NCBI GenBank assembly: GCA_963832785.1
Contig: CAWHVF010000009.1
Coordinates: 310,001 to 374,000 of the forward strand
DNA: 64,000 nt
Direction: 5' to 3'
Source: CAWBRT01 sp963832785
Lineage (GTDB): Bacteria > Acidobacteriota > Terriglobia > Terriglobales > Acidobacteriaceae
The notes under the pieces are model-generated. The model did not search any database and was not told the origin of the DNA. It saw only the letters and a program-made list of their open reading frames with translations. The position numbers were made by a program, and so were the translations under genes. The first letter of the stretch is position 1; each line of letters begins with the position of its first letter. Of the stretch, positions 37,081-45,317 are shown piece by piece.

Positions 37081-38031
37081 ATGTCGAGAGCGGACAAGTA
37101 TGAAACCCTGAGAAAACTGATACAAGCCTTCTCGGAGCCTTACGAGGGCACAGTATATCACTATACCTCGGCCGACGGTATTTCCGGCATCATCGACAAA
37201 CACGAGATTTGGATGTCGAATACCACCTTTATGAATGATACGACCGAACTAAAGGCACTGGAAAATGCCACGGGTATACTAAAGGATAACGACTTTACGA
37301 ACAACGCCGTCAAAGAACATTGGCATAAAATGGTAGATCGGACTCGTACCAATGAAATGACAGAGCCCGATTACTATATGGCTTCGTTCAGCAGAAAAAG
37401 GGATTCGCTCGAACAATGGCGGGCATATGGAAATTTCTGTATAGGATTTGAAGCAGGAAAACTCGCAATAATAAGGAGAAAAATATTTCTATACGAGTGC
37501 CTCTATACCGAAGATGAACTCCGGAAATGGATATTGGCAAAGGAAAGAATACCCGAGTGGACCAGCCTCCCTGACGAACAGCGGGATAATGCTGCTTACA
37601 ATCTCGTCCATGTCGCTCCTATGAAGTACAAAAACAAGCATTTTAGCACCGAGGAAGAAATAAGACTCGTTGCAATCTCCCATCACAATTGGGTTTACGC
37701 GAACAGTCCCGGAATGTATGAAGACGATCTTCCGATCCATTTCAGACCGCACCGCTTATACGGGTTCCCCCTCCCCTACCTCAAATTCTTCATCGAGCGC
37801 AAAAGCAACAATCGCCCGCAAGGGACCCAAGAAACTGAAACGCAGATGAAGGAAAGAAAATTGAACGAGGAAGCTGCCAAGCAACGAGAATTATTGCCGA
37901 TCGCTGAAGTTATCGTAGGACCGATGGCATACCAAAGGGAGGCAAAAACTGCTTGCGAAATCCTCCTATCCGAAAGAGGATACAAACAGGTCACGGTAAG
38001 GGTGTCTGGTATACCGTATCGAGGACTTTAA
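37081..38031 (+). CDS. DUF2971 domain protein
   Basis: A 316-residue cytoplasmic protein. The DUF2971 pattern is visible: VYHYTSADGISGIIDKHEIW, then MSNTTFMNDTTEL, ASFSRKRDSLEQWRAYGNFC (the S-x-x-D-x-L-x-Q-W motif) and the later FSTEEEIRLVAI. The biochemical function is unknown. Related genes often occur as variable cargo in bacterial genomes, in some cases near defence genes. GC content is clearly lower than in hemC and hemD. AAGGAAA precedes the ATG. With the Sel1 gene it forms a roughly 2-kb insertion between hemC and hemD. Confidence 0.82.
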   Translation: MSRADKYETLRKLIQAFSEPYEGTVYHYTSADGISGIIDKHEIWMSNTTFMNDTTELKALENATGILKDNDFTNNAVKEHWHKMVDRTRTNEMTEPDYYMASFSRKRDSLEQWRAYGNFCIGFEAGKLAIIRRKIFLYECLYTEDELRKWILAKERIPEWTSLPDEQRDNAAYNLVHVAPMKYKNKHFSTEEEIRLVAISHHNWVYANSPGMYEDDLPIHFRPHRLYGFPLPYLKFFIERKSNNRPQGTQETETQMKERKLNEEAAKQRELLPIAEVIVGPMAYQREAKTACEILLSERGYKQVTVRVSGIPYRGL

Positions 38032-38170
38032 CCGCAGCAAAGAGAAATCAGCGCGATCACCTGCGGAAACGAACGAGAGGTTACGGTAATAGGTTTGGCA
38101 ATCCGGCAATTAAGCGCAAGCGATTACCCACTGCTTTAAGCATCGGTTATTGGGGACCGGAAAACAAAGT

Positions 38171-38245
38171 GTCAGGGCTCGTGCGCTCGGAAACGCAAGA
38201 TTCCTCGACTCGCGCCGCCGGTGCCGGCGCTCGCTCGGAATGACG
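38171..38245. repeat. Dispersed palindromic repeat, GTCAT...GATTCCTCGACTCGC family, upstream of hemD
   Basis: GTGCGCTCGGAAACGCAAGA and TTCCTCGACTCGCG are followed by a GCCGCCGGTGCCGGCG hairpin and CGCTCGCTCGGAATGACG. The element marks the right edge of the inserted Sel1/DUF2971 pair and ends about 50 bp before hemD. Confidence 0.6.
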
Positions 38246-38297
38246 TTAAGCTAGTGGACACACCTGAGGAATTGCTATAAGAGAACTATTCACGCCT

Positions 38298-39128
38298 ATG
38301 GAAAGCCCCGGAACAGAAACAGGCTCCAGCCCGCTGCCGCTTGCCGGCTGGCGCATTATCGTCTCCCGCGCCCGCCAGCAGGCCGGCACGCTGGCTGGCG
38401 AGTTGCGCGCCTTGGGGGCGGAGGCGCTGGAGATCCCATTCATCGAGATTCGTCCGCCGCGCTCCTATGCCCGGCTGGACGCGGCGCTGCGCGGCATCGC
38501 CGGCTACGACTGGCTGATTCTGACCAGCGTGAACGGAGTCGAAGCCTTTTTCGCGCGCGCGGAAGCGCAGCAAGTTCCTCATTCCGCGCTGGCCCACCTG
38601 AAAATCGCGGCCATTGGTCCGGCAACCAAGAGCGCAGCCGAGCGCCGGGGAGTGACCGTCGAGGCGATGCCCGAAGAATACGTGGCCGAATCGGTGGTCG
38701 CCGCCCTGGCCGAGAAGGTGCGCGGCCAACGGGTATTGCTCTGCCGGGCGCGGGTGGCCCGCGACGTGATTCCGCTGGAGCTGCGCAAGTTGGGTGCTCG
38801 CGTGGATGTCGCCGAGGCTTATGAGACGGTAGCGCCGGCAGAGTCGCGCCAACTGCTGCGGGCGGCGTTCGGCCAGCGAAGCCGCGCCGCGGTGCACGCC
38901 ATCACCTTCACCAGTTCTTCAACCGTGCACAATTACGTCAAGCTGCTGGGAATCCGTTCGGGAACCTCGAAGCTGGTGCGCGGCGTGTTGAACGCCTCCA
39001 TCGGCCCCATCACCTCGCAGACTCTGCAACGCTACGGCCTGACGGTCGACGTGCAAGCGCGGCAATACACGATTCCCGGACTGCTGGAAGCGCTGATCGA
39101 GCGGGCCAAGGCGGGCAAGCAAAGCTAA
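38298..39128 (+). CDS. hemD: Uroporphyrinogen-III synthase
   Basis: A 276-residue two-lobed protein, a poorly conserved family recognised by overall pattern. WRIIVSRARQQAGTLAGELR starts the fold, FIEIRPPRSYARLDAALRGI and YDWLILTSVNGVEAFF follow, and AFTSSSTV-type HAITFTSSSTVHNYVKLLG plus IGPITSQTLQRYGL lie in the second half. It cyclises hydroxymethylbilane to uroporphyrinogen III, the substrate made by HemC. Position after hemC (across the insertion) supports the call. Its promoter situation is unusual because the insertion separates it from the hemX-hemA-hemC transcript. Confidence 0.9.
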   Translation: MESPGTETGSSPLPLAGWRIIVSRARQQAGTLAGELRALGAEALEIPFIEIRPPRSYARLDAALRGIAGYDWLILTSVNGVEAFFARAEAQQVPHSALAHLKIAAIGPATKSAAERRGVTVEAMPEEYVAESVVAALAEKVRGQRVLLCRARVARDVIPLELRKLGARVDVAEAYETVAPAESRQLLRAAFGQRSRAAVHAITFTSSSTVHNYVKLLGIRSGTSKLVRGVLNASIGPITSQTLQRYGLTVDVQARQYTIPGLLEALIERAKAGKQS

Positions 39129-39137
39129 CCAGGCAGC

Positions 39138-39578
39138 TCAGGCGGCCCAGCAGCCGGGCGAGAGCGTCATCGAAGGCTGGGAATCCTTTTTGTCTGGCTG
39201 CTCGTCCGGCGGGGCGCCACCATGATTGGCGGGCGAATTGCCGCCAGACATGTCGGCGGAGACTCCGGTGATTTCGATCTGGCTGGCGCGCCACTCGCCC
39301 TTGGCGTCCTGCTTGGCGGTGACGCGAATTTCCACTCCCGGCTTGAGCGCACGCACCGCCGGGTCCTGGCGCCGCTCGCGCGGAACGCCCGCCTCGTAGG
39401 TCACGCGGGCGCTGGAAATGTCCACGCGCCGGAGCGCGCCATTCTTGCTTTGCACGTAGATCCAGTGATCGTCGTCCGTTGTAATCATGGTTCCCAGGAA
39501 GGTTCCGGAAGAGCCGGCGAAACCGGAAGCGGCGAACAGCAGGACAACGGAAACGAGTTGAGCGCATCCGCGTAGCAT
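39138..39578 (-). CDS. Small exported hypothetical protein, OB-like
   Basis: 146 residues from the ATG at 39578. A signal peptide (QLVSVVLLFAASGFAGS) precedes a domain of alternating strands (GTFLGTMITTDDDHWIYV, GVEIRVTAKQDAKGEWRAS) similar in pattern to DUF5666-type OB folds. The C-terminus is Pro/Asp-rich and probably disordered. It converges on hemD with only 9 bp between stops. No catalytic residues are evident. Confidence 0.65.
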   Translation of the reverse strand: MLRGCAQLVSVVLLFAASGFAGSSGTFLGTMITTDDDHWIYVQSKNGALRRVDISSARVTYEAGVPRERRQDPAVRALKPGVEIRVTAKQDAKGEWRASQIEITGVSADMSGGNSPANHGGAPPDEQPDKKDSQPSMTLSPGCWAA

Positions 39579-39772
39579 CTTGCAGTTGGATGCAGGCAAT
39601 GCTGGGCGGGACGGCAGGAAAAATCGCGAACTTAAAAAATGCTCCGGCCTGGCGCCGGGTGCTCTCAAAGAGAGGGCGCAATTCCACGATCAGAAACGGC
39701 GGCGCCTCACATCTGCGCCGAACTTGCCGGCGAAGACATGGGGCACCGGTCGAGGTGTTCTGGGGGAACGCC

Positions 39773-41128
39773 TCAGTCGTAGTATTCCAGGCCGAGGTGA
39801 GTAATCAGCTCCTCGCCCTTGAGGTGGCGCAAGGTGTTCTTCAGCTTCATCAGCTGGATGAACAGATCGTGCTCGGGATAGAGTCCGGGGGCGGTCATCG
39901 GCGACTTGAAATAGAAGCTGAGCCACTCCTGTATGCCGATGCCCTTCAGCGTGCTGGTGCGCTGTGCCAGGTCCATGAAGAGCACCAGGTCGAGCACGAT
40001 AGGCGCGGCCAGAATGCTGTCCCGGCAGAGGAAGTCCACCTTGATCTGCATGGGATAGCCTAGCCAGCCGAAGATATCGATGTTGTCCCAGCCTTCCTTG
40101 TTATCCCCGCGCGGCGGATAGTAGTTGATGCGTACCTTGTGGCAGATATCCTTGTACAGCTCGGGATAGAGCTCCGGCTGCAGGATGTGGTCCAGCACTG
40201 AGAGCTTGGACTCTTCCTTGGTCTTGAAGGAGCCGGGGTCTTCCAACACCTCGCCGTCGCGGTTACCCAGAATGTTGGTCGAGAACCAGCCCTTGACGCC
40301 GATCATGCGCGCCTTGAAACCTGGCGCCAGGATGGTCTTCATCAGCGTCTGCCCGGTCTTGTAGTCCTTGCCGGCGATGGGCGTCTGGTTGCGGCGCGAG
40401 AGCTCGCGCATGGCCGGAATGTCGACCGTCAGATTGGGAGCGCCGTTGGCAAAAGGAACGTGCTCCATCAGCGAGGCGTAAGCGTAAATCATGGAGGGAG
40501 CTATGGCCTCGTGATTTTCGTGCAGCGCCTGTTCGAAGCACTTCAGCGACTGGTGTATCTCGCCCGGCTGGGTATAACTCTCGGTTGAGCCGCACCAGAT
40601 GGTGACCAGGCGGTCCACCCCGGACTTCTTTTTGAAGTCGCGGATGTCCTGGCGAAGCTGCTCGGCCAGATCCATCTTGTTCTTGCCGGTCTTGCGGTTG
40701 GGGCCGTCGATCAGCTTGACGTAGTTATGGTCGAAAACCGCCTTGCAGGGCGTGATCGACTGCAAAAACGGCTTGATCTTCTCCAGCAGCTCGTTTTCCA
40801 GCACGCCGGCGTTTTTGGCGGCGGCATACATGTTGTCCTCGAAGATGTCCCAGCCGGTGAAGACCAGGTCATCGAGGCTGGCCAGGGGCACGAAGTCCTT
40901 TATGCGGGGCGAGCGGCCCTCTGTGCGCTTTCCCAGGCGAATGGTCGCCATCTGCGTGAGCGAGCCCACCGGCGTAGCGAAACCGCGGCGAACCGCCTCA
41001 ACGCCAGCCACAAAAGTGGTGGCTACCGCGCCCATGCCAGGGAGCATGATTCCAAGTTTGCCTTTCGGCGGAGTGATGGTCGCCACAGGGGCGGCCCCGG
41101 ACGGAGGAACATTCTTAGGCGACGGCAT
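39773..41128 (-). CDS. ino1: Inositol-3-phosphate synthase
   Basis: A 451-residue NAD-dependent isomerase that converts glucose 6-phosphate to myo-inositol 3-phosphate. The NAD fold starts at KLGIMLPGMGAVATTFVAG. Family motifs include LVTIWCGSTESY, HVPFANGAPNLTVDIPA, the strongly conserved GKDYKTGQTLMKTILAPGF and the catalytic NILGNRDGEVL region. The first about 20 residues are a Pro-rich extension. In bacteria the product feeds inositol lipids, mycothiol-like thiols or compatible solutes; the next steps are not encoded nearby. Confidence 0.93.
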   Translation of the reverse strand: MPSPKNVPPSGAAPVATITPPKGKLGIMLPGMGAVATTFVAGVEAVRRGFATPVGSLTQMATIRLGKRTEGRSPRIKDFVPLASLDDLVFTGWDIFEDNMYAAAKNAGVLENELLEKIKPFLQSITPCKAVFDHNYVKLIDGPNRKTGKNKMDLAEQLRQDIRDFKKKSGVDRLVTIWCGSTESYTQPGEIHQSLKCFEQALHENHEAIAPSMIYAYASLMEHVPFANGAPNLTVDIPAMRELSRRNQTPIAGKDYKTGQTLMKTILAPGFKARMIGVKGWFSTNILGNRDGEVLEDPGSFKTKEESKLSVLDHILQPELYPELYKDICHKVRINYYPPRGDNKEGWDNIDIFGWLGYPMQIKVDFLCRDSILAAPIVLDLVLFMDLAQRTSTLKGIGIQEWLSFYFKSPMTAPGLYPEHDLFIQLMKLKNTLRHLKGEELITHLGLEYYD

Positions 41129-41338
41129 TGTGTATAGGATTCCTATTCAAGAGAGTAGAGACTATTATCTTCCACCAGCAGGCTATTGCAGGCAAACATT
41201 TTACGTCCTGCACGCCTGTATGTCACTTGAAAGGCCGGCTTTGGCACCCGTGCTGCTGTTTTTCCCCGCCGAATGGCGCGCCTGGGCATTTGCCGGAATT
41301 CCGGCTAATTTGGCAACCGCACCTATTCCCCTATCCTC

Positions 41339-43213
41339 TCAAATCTTTCCGCTGGCGTTGAGCAGGGCCACTACGATGCCCATCAGCGACTCGCCGGCGA
41401 TCAAGCCGGAGCTTACTGGGATGACGAAGCGCTCGGCGATTCTGGGCCTAGACCGCTCCAGGATCAGCGCAATCAGCGCGCCAAGAAACATGGACAGGGA
41501 ATTAAAGAAGGGAATGACGAAGGCCAGGCCCAGCCCGGTGGCGGAAGGAATGAAGCGCGAGAGCCTGGGAAAGGCGCGTTCCAGCAGCGGCAGCAGGATG
41601 CCGACGGCACCGCCGATCAACAGGCCCATTCGCGCCGTGGGATGCAGCGAATGCACGCCGTTCGACAACAGCCGCGCCACCGCCGCCCATACTTGGGCCG
41701 AGGGCGCGGGCCACTCGTCGGTACCCAGCACTGAGGCGTTAGGCACGATCACGTAAAAGGCCGGCACCACGATCAGCACGCCGGCAAAGATTCCCGTGAA
41801 CTGGGCGATGAACTGCTTGCGCGGGTTGGCGCCGAGCAGGTAGCCGCTTTTCAGGTCGGTCAGCAGGTCCGCGGAAGCGCCCGCCGCTCCGGCGGTCATG
41901 CCGGCGGTCATGAGGTTGGTGACCATGTTGGCCGGCGCCAGCCAGCCGAACATCAGTTGGGTGATCTTGCCCATGGCGCCGATGGGGGTGATGTCGGACT
42001 CGCCGGTAGCGCGGCAGGCCACCACCGCAAGAAAGAACGTCATGGCCACGGCCACGATACTCATCCACCAGTGGGTGTGGAATGCCCAGTAGAGGATCGC
42101 CATGCAGCCCAGCCCGGAGAGTACGGTGCCGCTCAGGAACCAGTGCGGCGGAACCTCAATGCGCGCCAGGGGATCGTTCGCGCCCTGGGCGGCTTCTTGG
42201 CGGAAGATGCCGGCCAGGCCGCTGAACGCCTTGCCGATGGTCCGCCAGTTCAGGGCAAACTGCAGCAGCGCCGATGTGACCATGATGGCGGCGCCGGTCC
42301 AAGTGCTCCAGGCGACGATTTCGCGGTAGCCGATCCGGGCGCCGTTGAGCACCCCCAACTTGACCATCCACGGAGCCAGAATGCCGTAGTTGATCAGGCC
42401 GCCCAGCAGCATCGACCAGGCGATCTTCCACCCCATGATGGCGCCGGCGGCGATCATGATGGTGCTCATCTCGAAGGAAATCGTCCACTTCATCAGCGGA
42501 ATGCCGAGAATTTGCCCGGGAAAGGGCAGCATGCCAGGAACACGAAACGGACGGCCCGCCTCGCGCAGCCAGGTGATCGCCGCCCCCAGCACGCCGGCAA
42601 TGCCCAGCGAGCGCGCCTTGACGGTTGCCTCGCCGCCTTCGGCATGCAGGCTGCGCAGGGTTTCGGCGGCGGCAATTCCGCTGGGAAACTTCAACTGCTC
42701 GATGTTGATCATCTGGCGCTTCATGGGGATGGCCATGAAAACGCCGAGCGCGGCCAGGAAGACCGTCCAGCCGGCCAGCACCGGCCAGGCGATGTGATGG
42801 CCTGTGATCAGCAGGTAGGCCGAGATGGCGGAGACCATGGTGCCGCCGGTCGAGTAGCCGGCCGAGGAGGCCGTCGACTGCATGCAGTTGTTTTCCAGGA
42901 TCGACATCTCGCCGCCGAACAGCCGCGGCAGCAGCCGGCTGAAGGTGCGGTTGATAGAGAACGAGAGAATGCAGGCAGTGATGGCGACGCCCAGCCCCCA
43001 GCCGGTCTTCAGGCCGACGTAGAGATTGGAAAGCGACATAAAGCCGCCGAGAAAGGCGCCCATGGCGACCGCCCGCACCGTCAGTTGCGGCATTGAGTCG
43101 CCTTGGTAGACGGTTCGAAACCAGACCAGTTCCGGATCGTCAGCCGCCCTGCCTCCGGTCGCCGCCAACGCCCCCGCCGGCGGCGGCAGCCCGATTTCCA
43201 TTTCCCCGCCCAT
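41339..43213 (-). CDS. OPT family oligopeptide transporter
   Basis: A 624-residue inner-membrane carrier with about fourteen to sixteen hydrophobic segments. OPT features are the N-terminal QLTVRAVAMGAFLGGFMSLS, the GLKTGWGLG segment, GWAPANMV-like FGWLAPANMVTNLMTAG and the C-terminal SSGLIAGESLMGIVVALL. The family moves oligopeptides or metal-siderophore chelates with protons. The start could also be the second Met (43201), which has GGCGGGGAA in front. It stands alone, between an MFS transporter gene and ino1 on the same strand. Confidence 0.9.
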   Translation of the reverse strand: MGGEMEIGLPPPAGALAATGGRAADDPELVWFRTVYQGDSMPQLTVRAVAMGAFLGGFMSLSNLYVGLKTGWGLGVAITACILSFSINRTFSRLLPRLFGGEMSILENNCMQSTASSAGYSTGGTMVSAISAYLLITGHHIAWPVLAGWTVFLAALGVFMAIPMKRQMINIEQLKFPSGIAAAETLRSLHAEGGEATVKARSLGIAGVLGAAITWLREAGRPFRVPGMLPFPGQILGIPLMKWTISFEMSTIMIAAGAIMGWKIAWSMLLGGLINYGILAPWMVKLGVLNGARIGYREIVAWSTWTGAAIMVTSALLQFALNWRTIGKAFSGLAGIFRQEAAQGANDPLARIEVPPHWFLSGTVLSGLGCMAILYWAFHTHWWMSIVAVAMTFFLAVVACRATGESDITPIGAMGKITQLMFGWLAPANMVTNLMTAGMTAGAAGASADLLTDLKSGYLLGANPRKQFIAQFTGIFAGVLIVVPAFYVIVPNASVLGTDEWPAPSAQVWAAVARLLSNGVHSLHPTARMGLLIGGAVGILLPLLERAFPRLSRFIPSATGLGLAFVIPFFNSLSMFLGALIALILERSRPRIAERFVIPVSSGLIAGESLMGIVVALLNASGKI

Positions 43214-43330
43214 TCCTGTTTAAGACCCTATCAAAGGAAAGTAGATGCCGGCCGGAGCTCTCGCGTCTCTGGTTTCAGGTACGGCTTATGCTAACCGCAG
43301 CAGTTGCACGGCGGCAAATGTAGCAGGTTT

Positions 43331-43383
43331 CGAGTTTCCGGCTTCGAGAAGTGCGGGTAAATACGCTTGAAGCCGGAAACTCG
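43331..43383. terminator. Long perfect hairpin downstream of the MFS gene
   Basis: CGAGTTTCCGGCTTC (43331-43345) is perfectly inverted as GAAGCCGGAAACTCG (43369-43383), with a 23-nt loop. It begins four bases past the stop of the MFS gene on the minus strand. No T-run follows, so it may be a processed 3' end or a repeat unit instead of a classical terminator. Confidence 0.5.
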
Positions 43384-43386
43384 CCC

Positions 43387-44673
43387 TTACCTGATTCGCA
43401 ACCGTGCGCGCGCGGCCAGCAGCGAGCCGATGCCGAGCAGGGCGCAGAAGATCATGTAGAAGCTGGGCGACTGTTTGCTGCCCGTCAGCGCGATCATCCA
43501 GGTGATGTAGAAGGGAGCAAAGCCGCCAAATATCGGCACGCCGATGTTGTAGCTGATCGCCATGCCGGTGGCCCGCGTCTGGGCGGGGAAGCACTCGGCC
43601 ATGAATGCGGGCAGTACTCCGCTGTAGCTGCTTTTTAGCAGGTTGAGCCAGCACACCAGGCAGATGAGCAGGGCCAGGCTCTTGGAGTGCAGCAGCAAGG
43701 CGAAAGCAGGATAGGTAGTAATCAGGAATGCTATGGTCGCGCCCATCATAATCCGGCTGCGTCCGAAGATGTCCGACAAGTGTCCAACGAACGGGGCGCC
43801 GATGGTCAGGATGATGGCCCCGAGCAGCGTGGCCGTGAAGCCGGCCGACTGCGGCAGGCCGAGCTGCTTCACCGCATAGGTCGGCATGTAGAGAATGATG
43901 TAGTTCGAACTGGTGGAGACTACTACCGCGCCGATAGTCAGCAGCAGGCGGTCCCACTGCTGCGAGAACAGGTCGTGCACCGGGGTGCGTGTCTTCTTGG
44001 CATTGATAAACTCCGGCGTCTCTCCCACGTGTTTGCGGATGTAGAAGCCGACCGGCCCGATCAGCAGGCCGAAGAGGTACGGAATGCGCCATCCCCAGCT
44101 GTTGAGCTGGTCTTTCGTCAGCATGGTAGTGAGCGCGACTCCGAAGCCGGAAGCCAGTATCGCAGCTAACCCCTGGCCCGCCCACTGGAAGCTGGCCAGA
44201 AACCCTTTGCGAGTGGTGCTGTGCTCCACCAGGAAGGCGGTGGCACTGCCAAACTCGCCGCCGACGGCAAAGCCCTGCATCAGGCGCGCCACCACCACCG
44301 CAATCGGCGCCAGGATCCCTATCTGCGCGTAGGAGGGCATGGCGGCGGTCAGGAACGTTCCGATCCACATCAGCAGGATGGAGGCCAGCATCGCAGCCTT
44401 GCGCCCGGCGCGGTCAGCATAGGCGCCCAGGAATACAGCCCCCAGCGGCCGGACCAGGTAGCCGGCGCCGAAGGTCCCCAGGGTCAGCAGCAAAGAGACG
44501 GTTTCATTGCCGGTAGGGAAGAAGACCCTGGAGATGGTGACCGCAAAGTAGCCGTAGATAAGTATGTCAAACCACTCCAGGGCATTGCCGATGGAAGCGG
44601 CTGCGATCAACTTGTACATGTGAGTGGAAGAGATCTTAGGGGCAGCCGTGCCGGTTTCGCTGGTAGCGCTCAT
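43387..44673 (-). CDS. MFS transporter, metabolite:H+ symporter (ProP/citrate) family
   Basis: A 428-residue carrier with twelve predicted helices. The start IAAASIGNALEWFDILIYGY is characteristic of the MHS branch (GNALEWFDF motif). The loop 2-3 motif is GAYADRAGRKAAM and the equivalent second-half motif is GHLSDIFGRSRIM. The central cytoplasmic loop is seen at FINAKKTRTPVHDLF. Substrates in this branch are osmolytes, dicarboxylates or shikimate; the exact one is not readable. The gene has no metabolic partner next to it. Confidence 0.92.
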   Translation of the reverse strand: MSATSETGTAAPKISSTHMYKLIAAASIGNALEWFDILIYGYFAVTISRVFFPTGNETVSLLLTLGTFGAGYLVRPLGAVFLGAYADRAGRKAAMLASILLMWIGTFLTAAMPSYAQIGILAPIAVVVARLMQGFAVGGEFGSATAFLVEHSTTRKGFLASFQWAGQGLAAILASGFGVALTTMLTKDQLNSWGWRIPYLFGLLIGPVGFYIRKHVGETPEFINAKKTRTPVHDLFSQQWDRLLLTIGAVVVSTSSNYIILYMPTYAVKQLGLPQSAGFTATLLGAIILTIGAPFVGHLSDIFGRSRIMMGATIAFLITTYPAFALLLHSKSLALLICLVCWLNLLKSSYSGVLPAFMAECFPAQTRATGMAISYNIGVPIFGGFAPFYITWMIALTGSKQSPSFYMIFCALLGIGSLLAARARLRIR

Positions 44674-44845
44674 GTGAACCCGCCATGCCGTTTGAGTTGG
44701 TGAGCGGAGTTTAGCAAAAAATGTTCAAGATTTCAGACTTTTGATTTGCGGGGAGAGGCCGCTGCTGTGCGGTGTTTAATTCGAAGTCAACCAATCTGAA
44801 GCGAAAAATCGCACAGGCCGGCTTGGATCGCGGAAAAACGCCGCG

Positions 44846-45016
44846 CTAATTGCGCAGTGGCTCCCAGGTTTCAGGCATGACCCAGGCGAAAGCCGTCTGA
44901 TGACGCAGGTTGAGGGACCGCTTTCCTTCGGTAGCGCTGGCAGGAACTTCCGGCTTCCGTTCCTGGTATGTTTGCTCCAGGTTTTCAGTCCCTTCGCCCT
45001 TGCGCGTAATGTCCAT
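44846..45016 (-). CDS. Small hypothetical protein
   Basis: A possible 56-residue protein starting MDITRKGEGTENLEQ. The start is supported by AGAGGAAG five bases upstream, one of the better ribosome sites in this stretch. Composition is hydrophilic, with no signal peptide or cysteine motif. It lies 172 bp upstream of the MFS gene on the same strand. The ORF could be spurious; the ribosome site is the main argument. Confidence 0.4.
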   Translation of the reverse strand: MDITRKGEGTENLEQTYQERKPEVPASATEGKRSLNLRHQTAFAWVMPETWEPLRN

Positions 45017-45140
45017 GGCGCTTCCTCTCAGACAGGTCATAATTCACAGCTCTTACCAGAACTGCTGCTTGCATTCTGGCCGCGCCCGGGTGGCTTGGGA
45101 AATTCAAAGTTTTAATCGCCGCCATAAACGCCGGCTATAC

Positions 45141-45258
45141 AGGCTGCGGAAAAACGCGCCGAAGCAACAAGCGAGGCGCCACGTAACGTGGATACAGCAA
45201 GCACAGTGCACAAGAACTTGTAGGCTTAACCCTTTTAAAATCTGTTTTTCCGCAGCCT
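45141..45258. mobile_element. 118-bp MITE-like element with perfect 15-bp terminal repeats
   Basis: AGGCTGCGGAAAAAC (45141-45155) and its exact complement GTTTTTCCGCAGCCT (45244-45258) bound a non-coding interior that contains a CCACGTAACGTGG palindrome. The ends resemble those of transposons of the IS5/IS1182 type. No clear target duplication was found. A related half-end (TTTGTCCGCAGCCTGTTG) lies near 54308. The element sits just upstream of the aminotransferase gene. Confidence 0.6.
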
Positions 45259-45317
45259 CTCTAGACTGGCGCGCCGGTGCCGTTGGCAGTAGGCGCCCCG
45301 CGTAGTATGTTGTGAAC

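Noticed and set aside
35971..38031. Toxin-antitoxin pair
   Set aside because: Both proteins are over 300 residues, neither shows toxin or antitoxin motifs, and the genes do not overlap.
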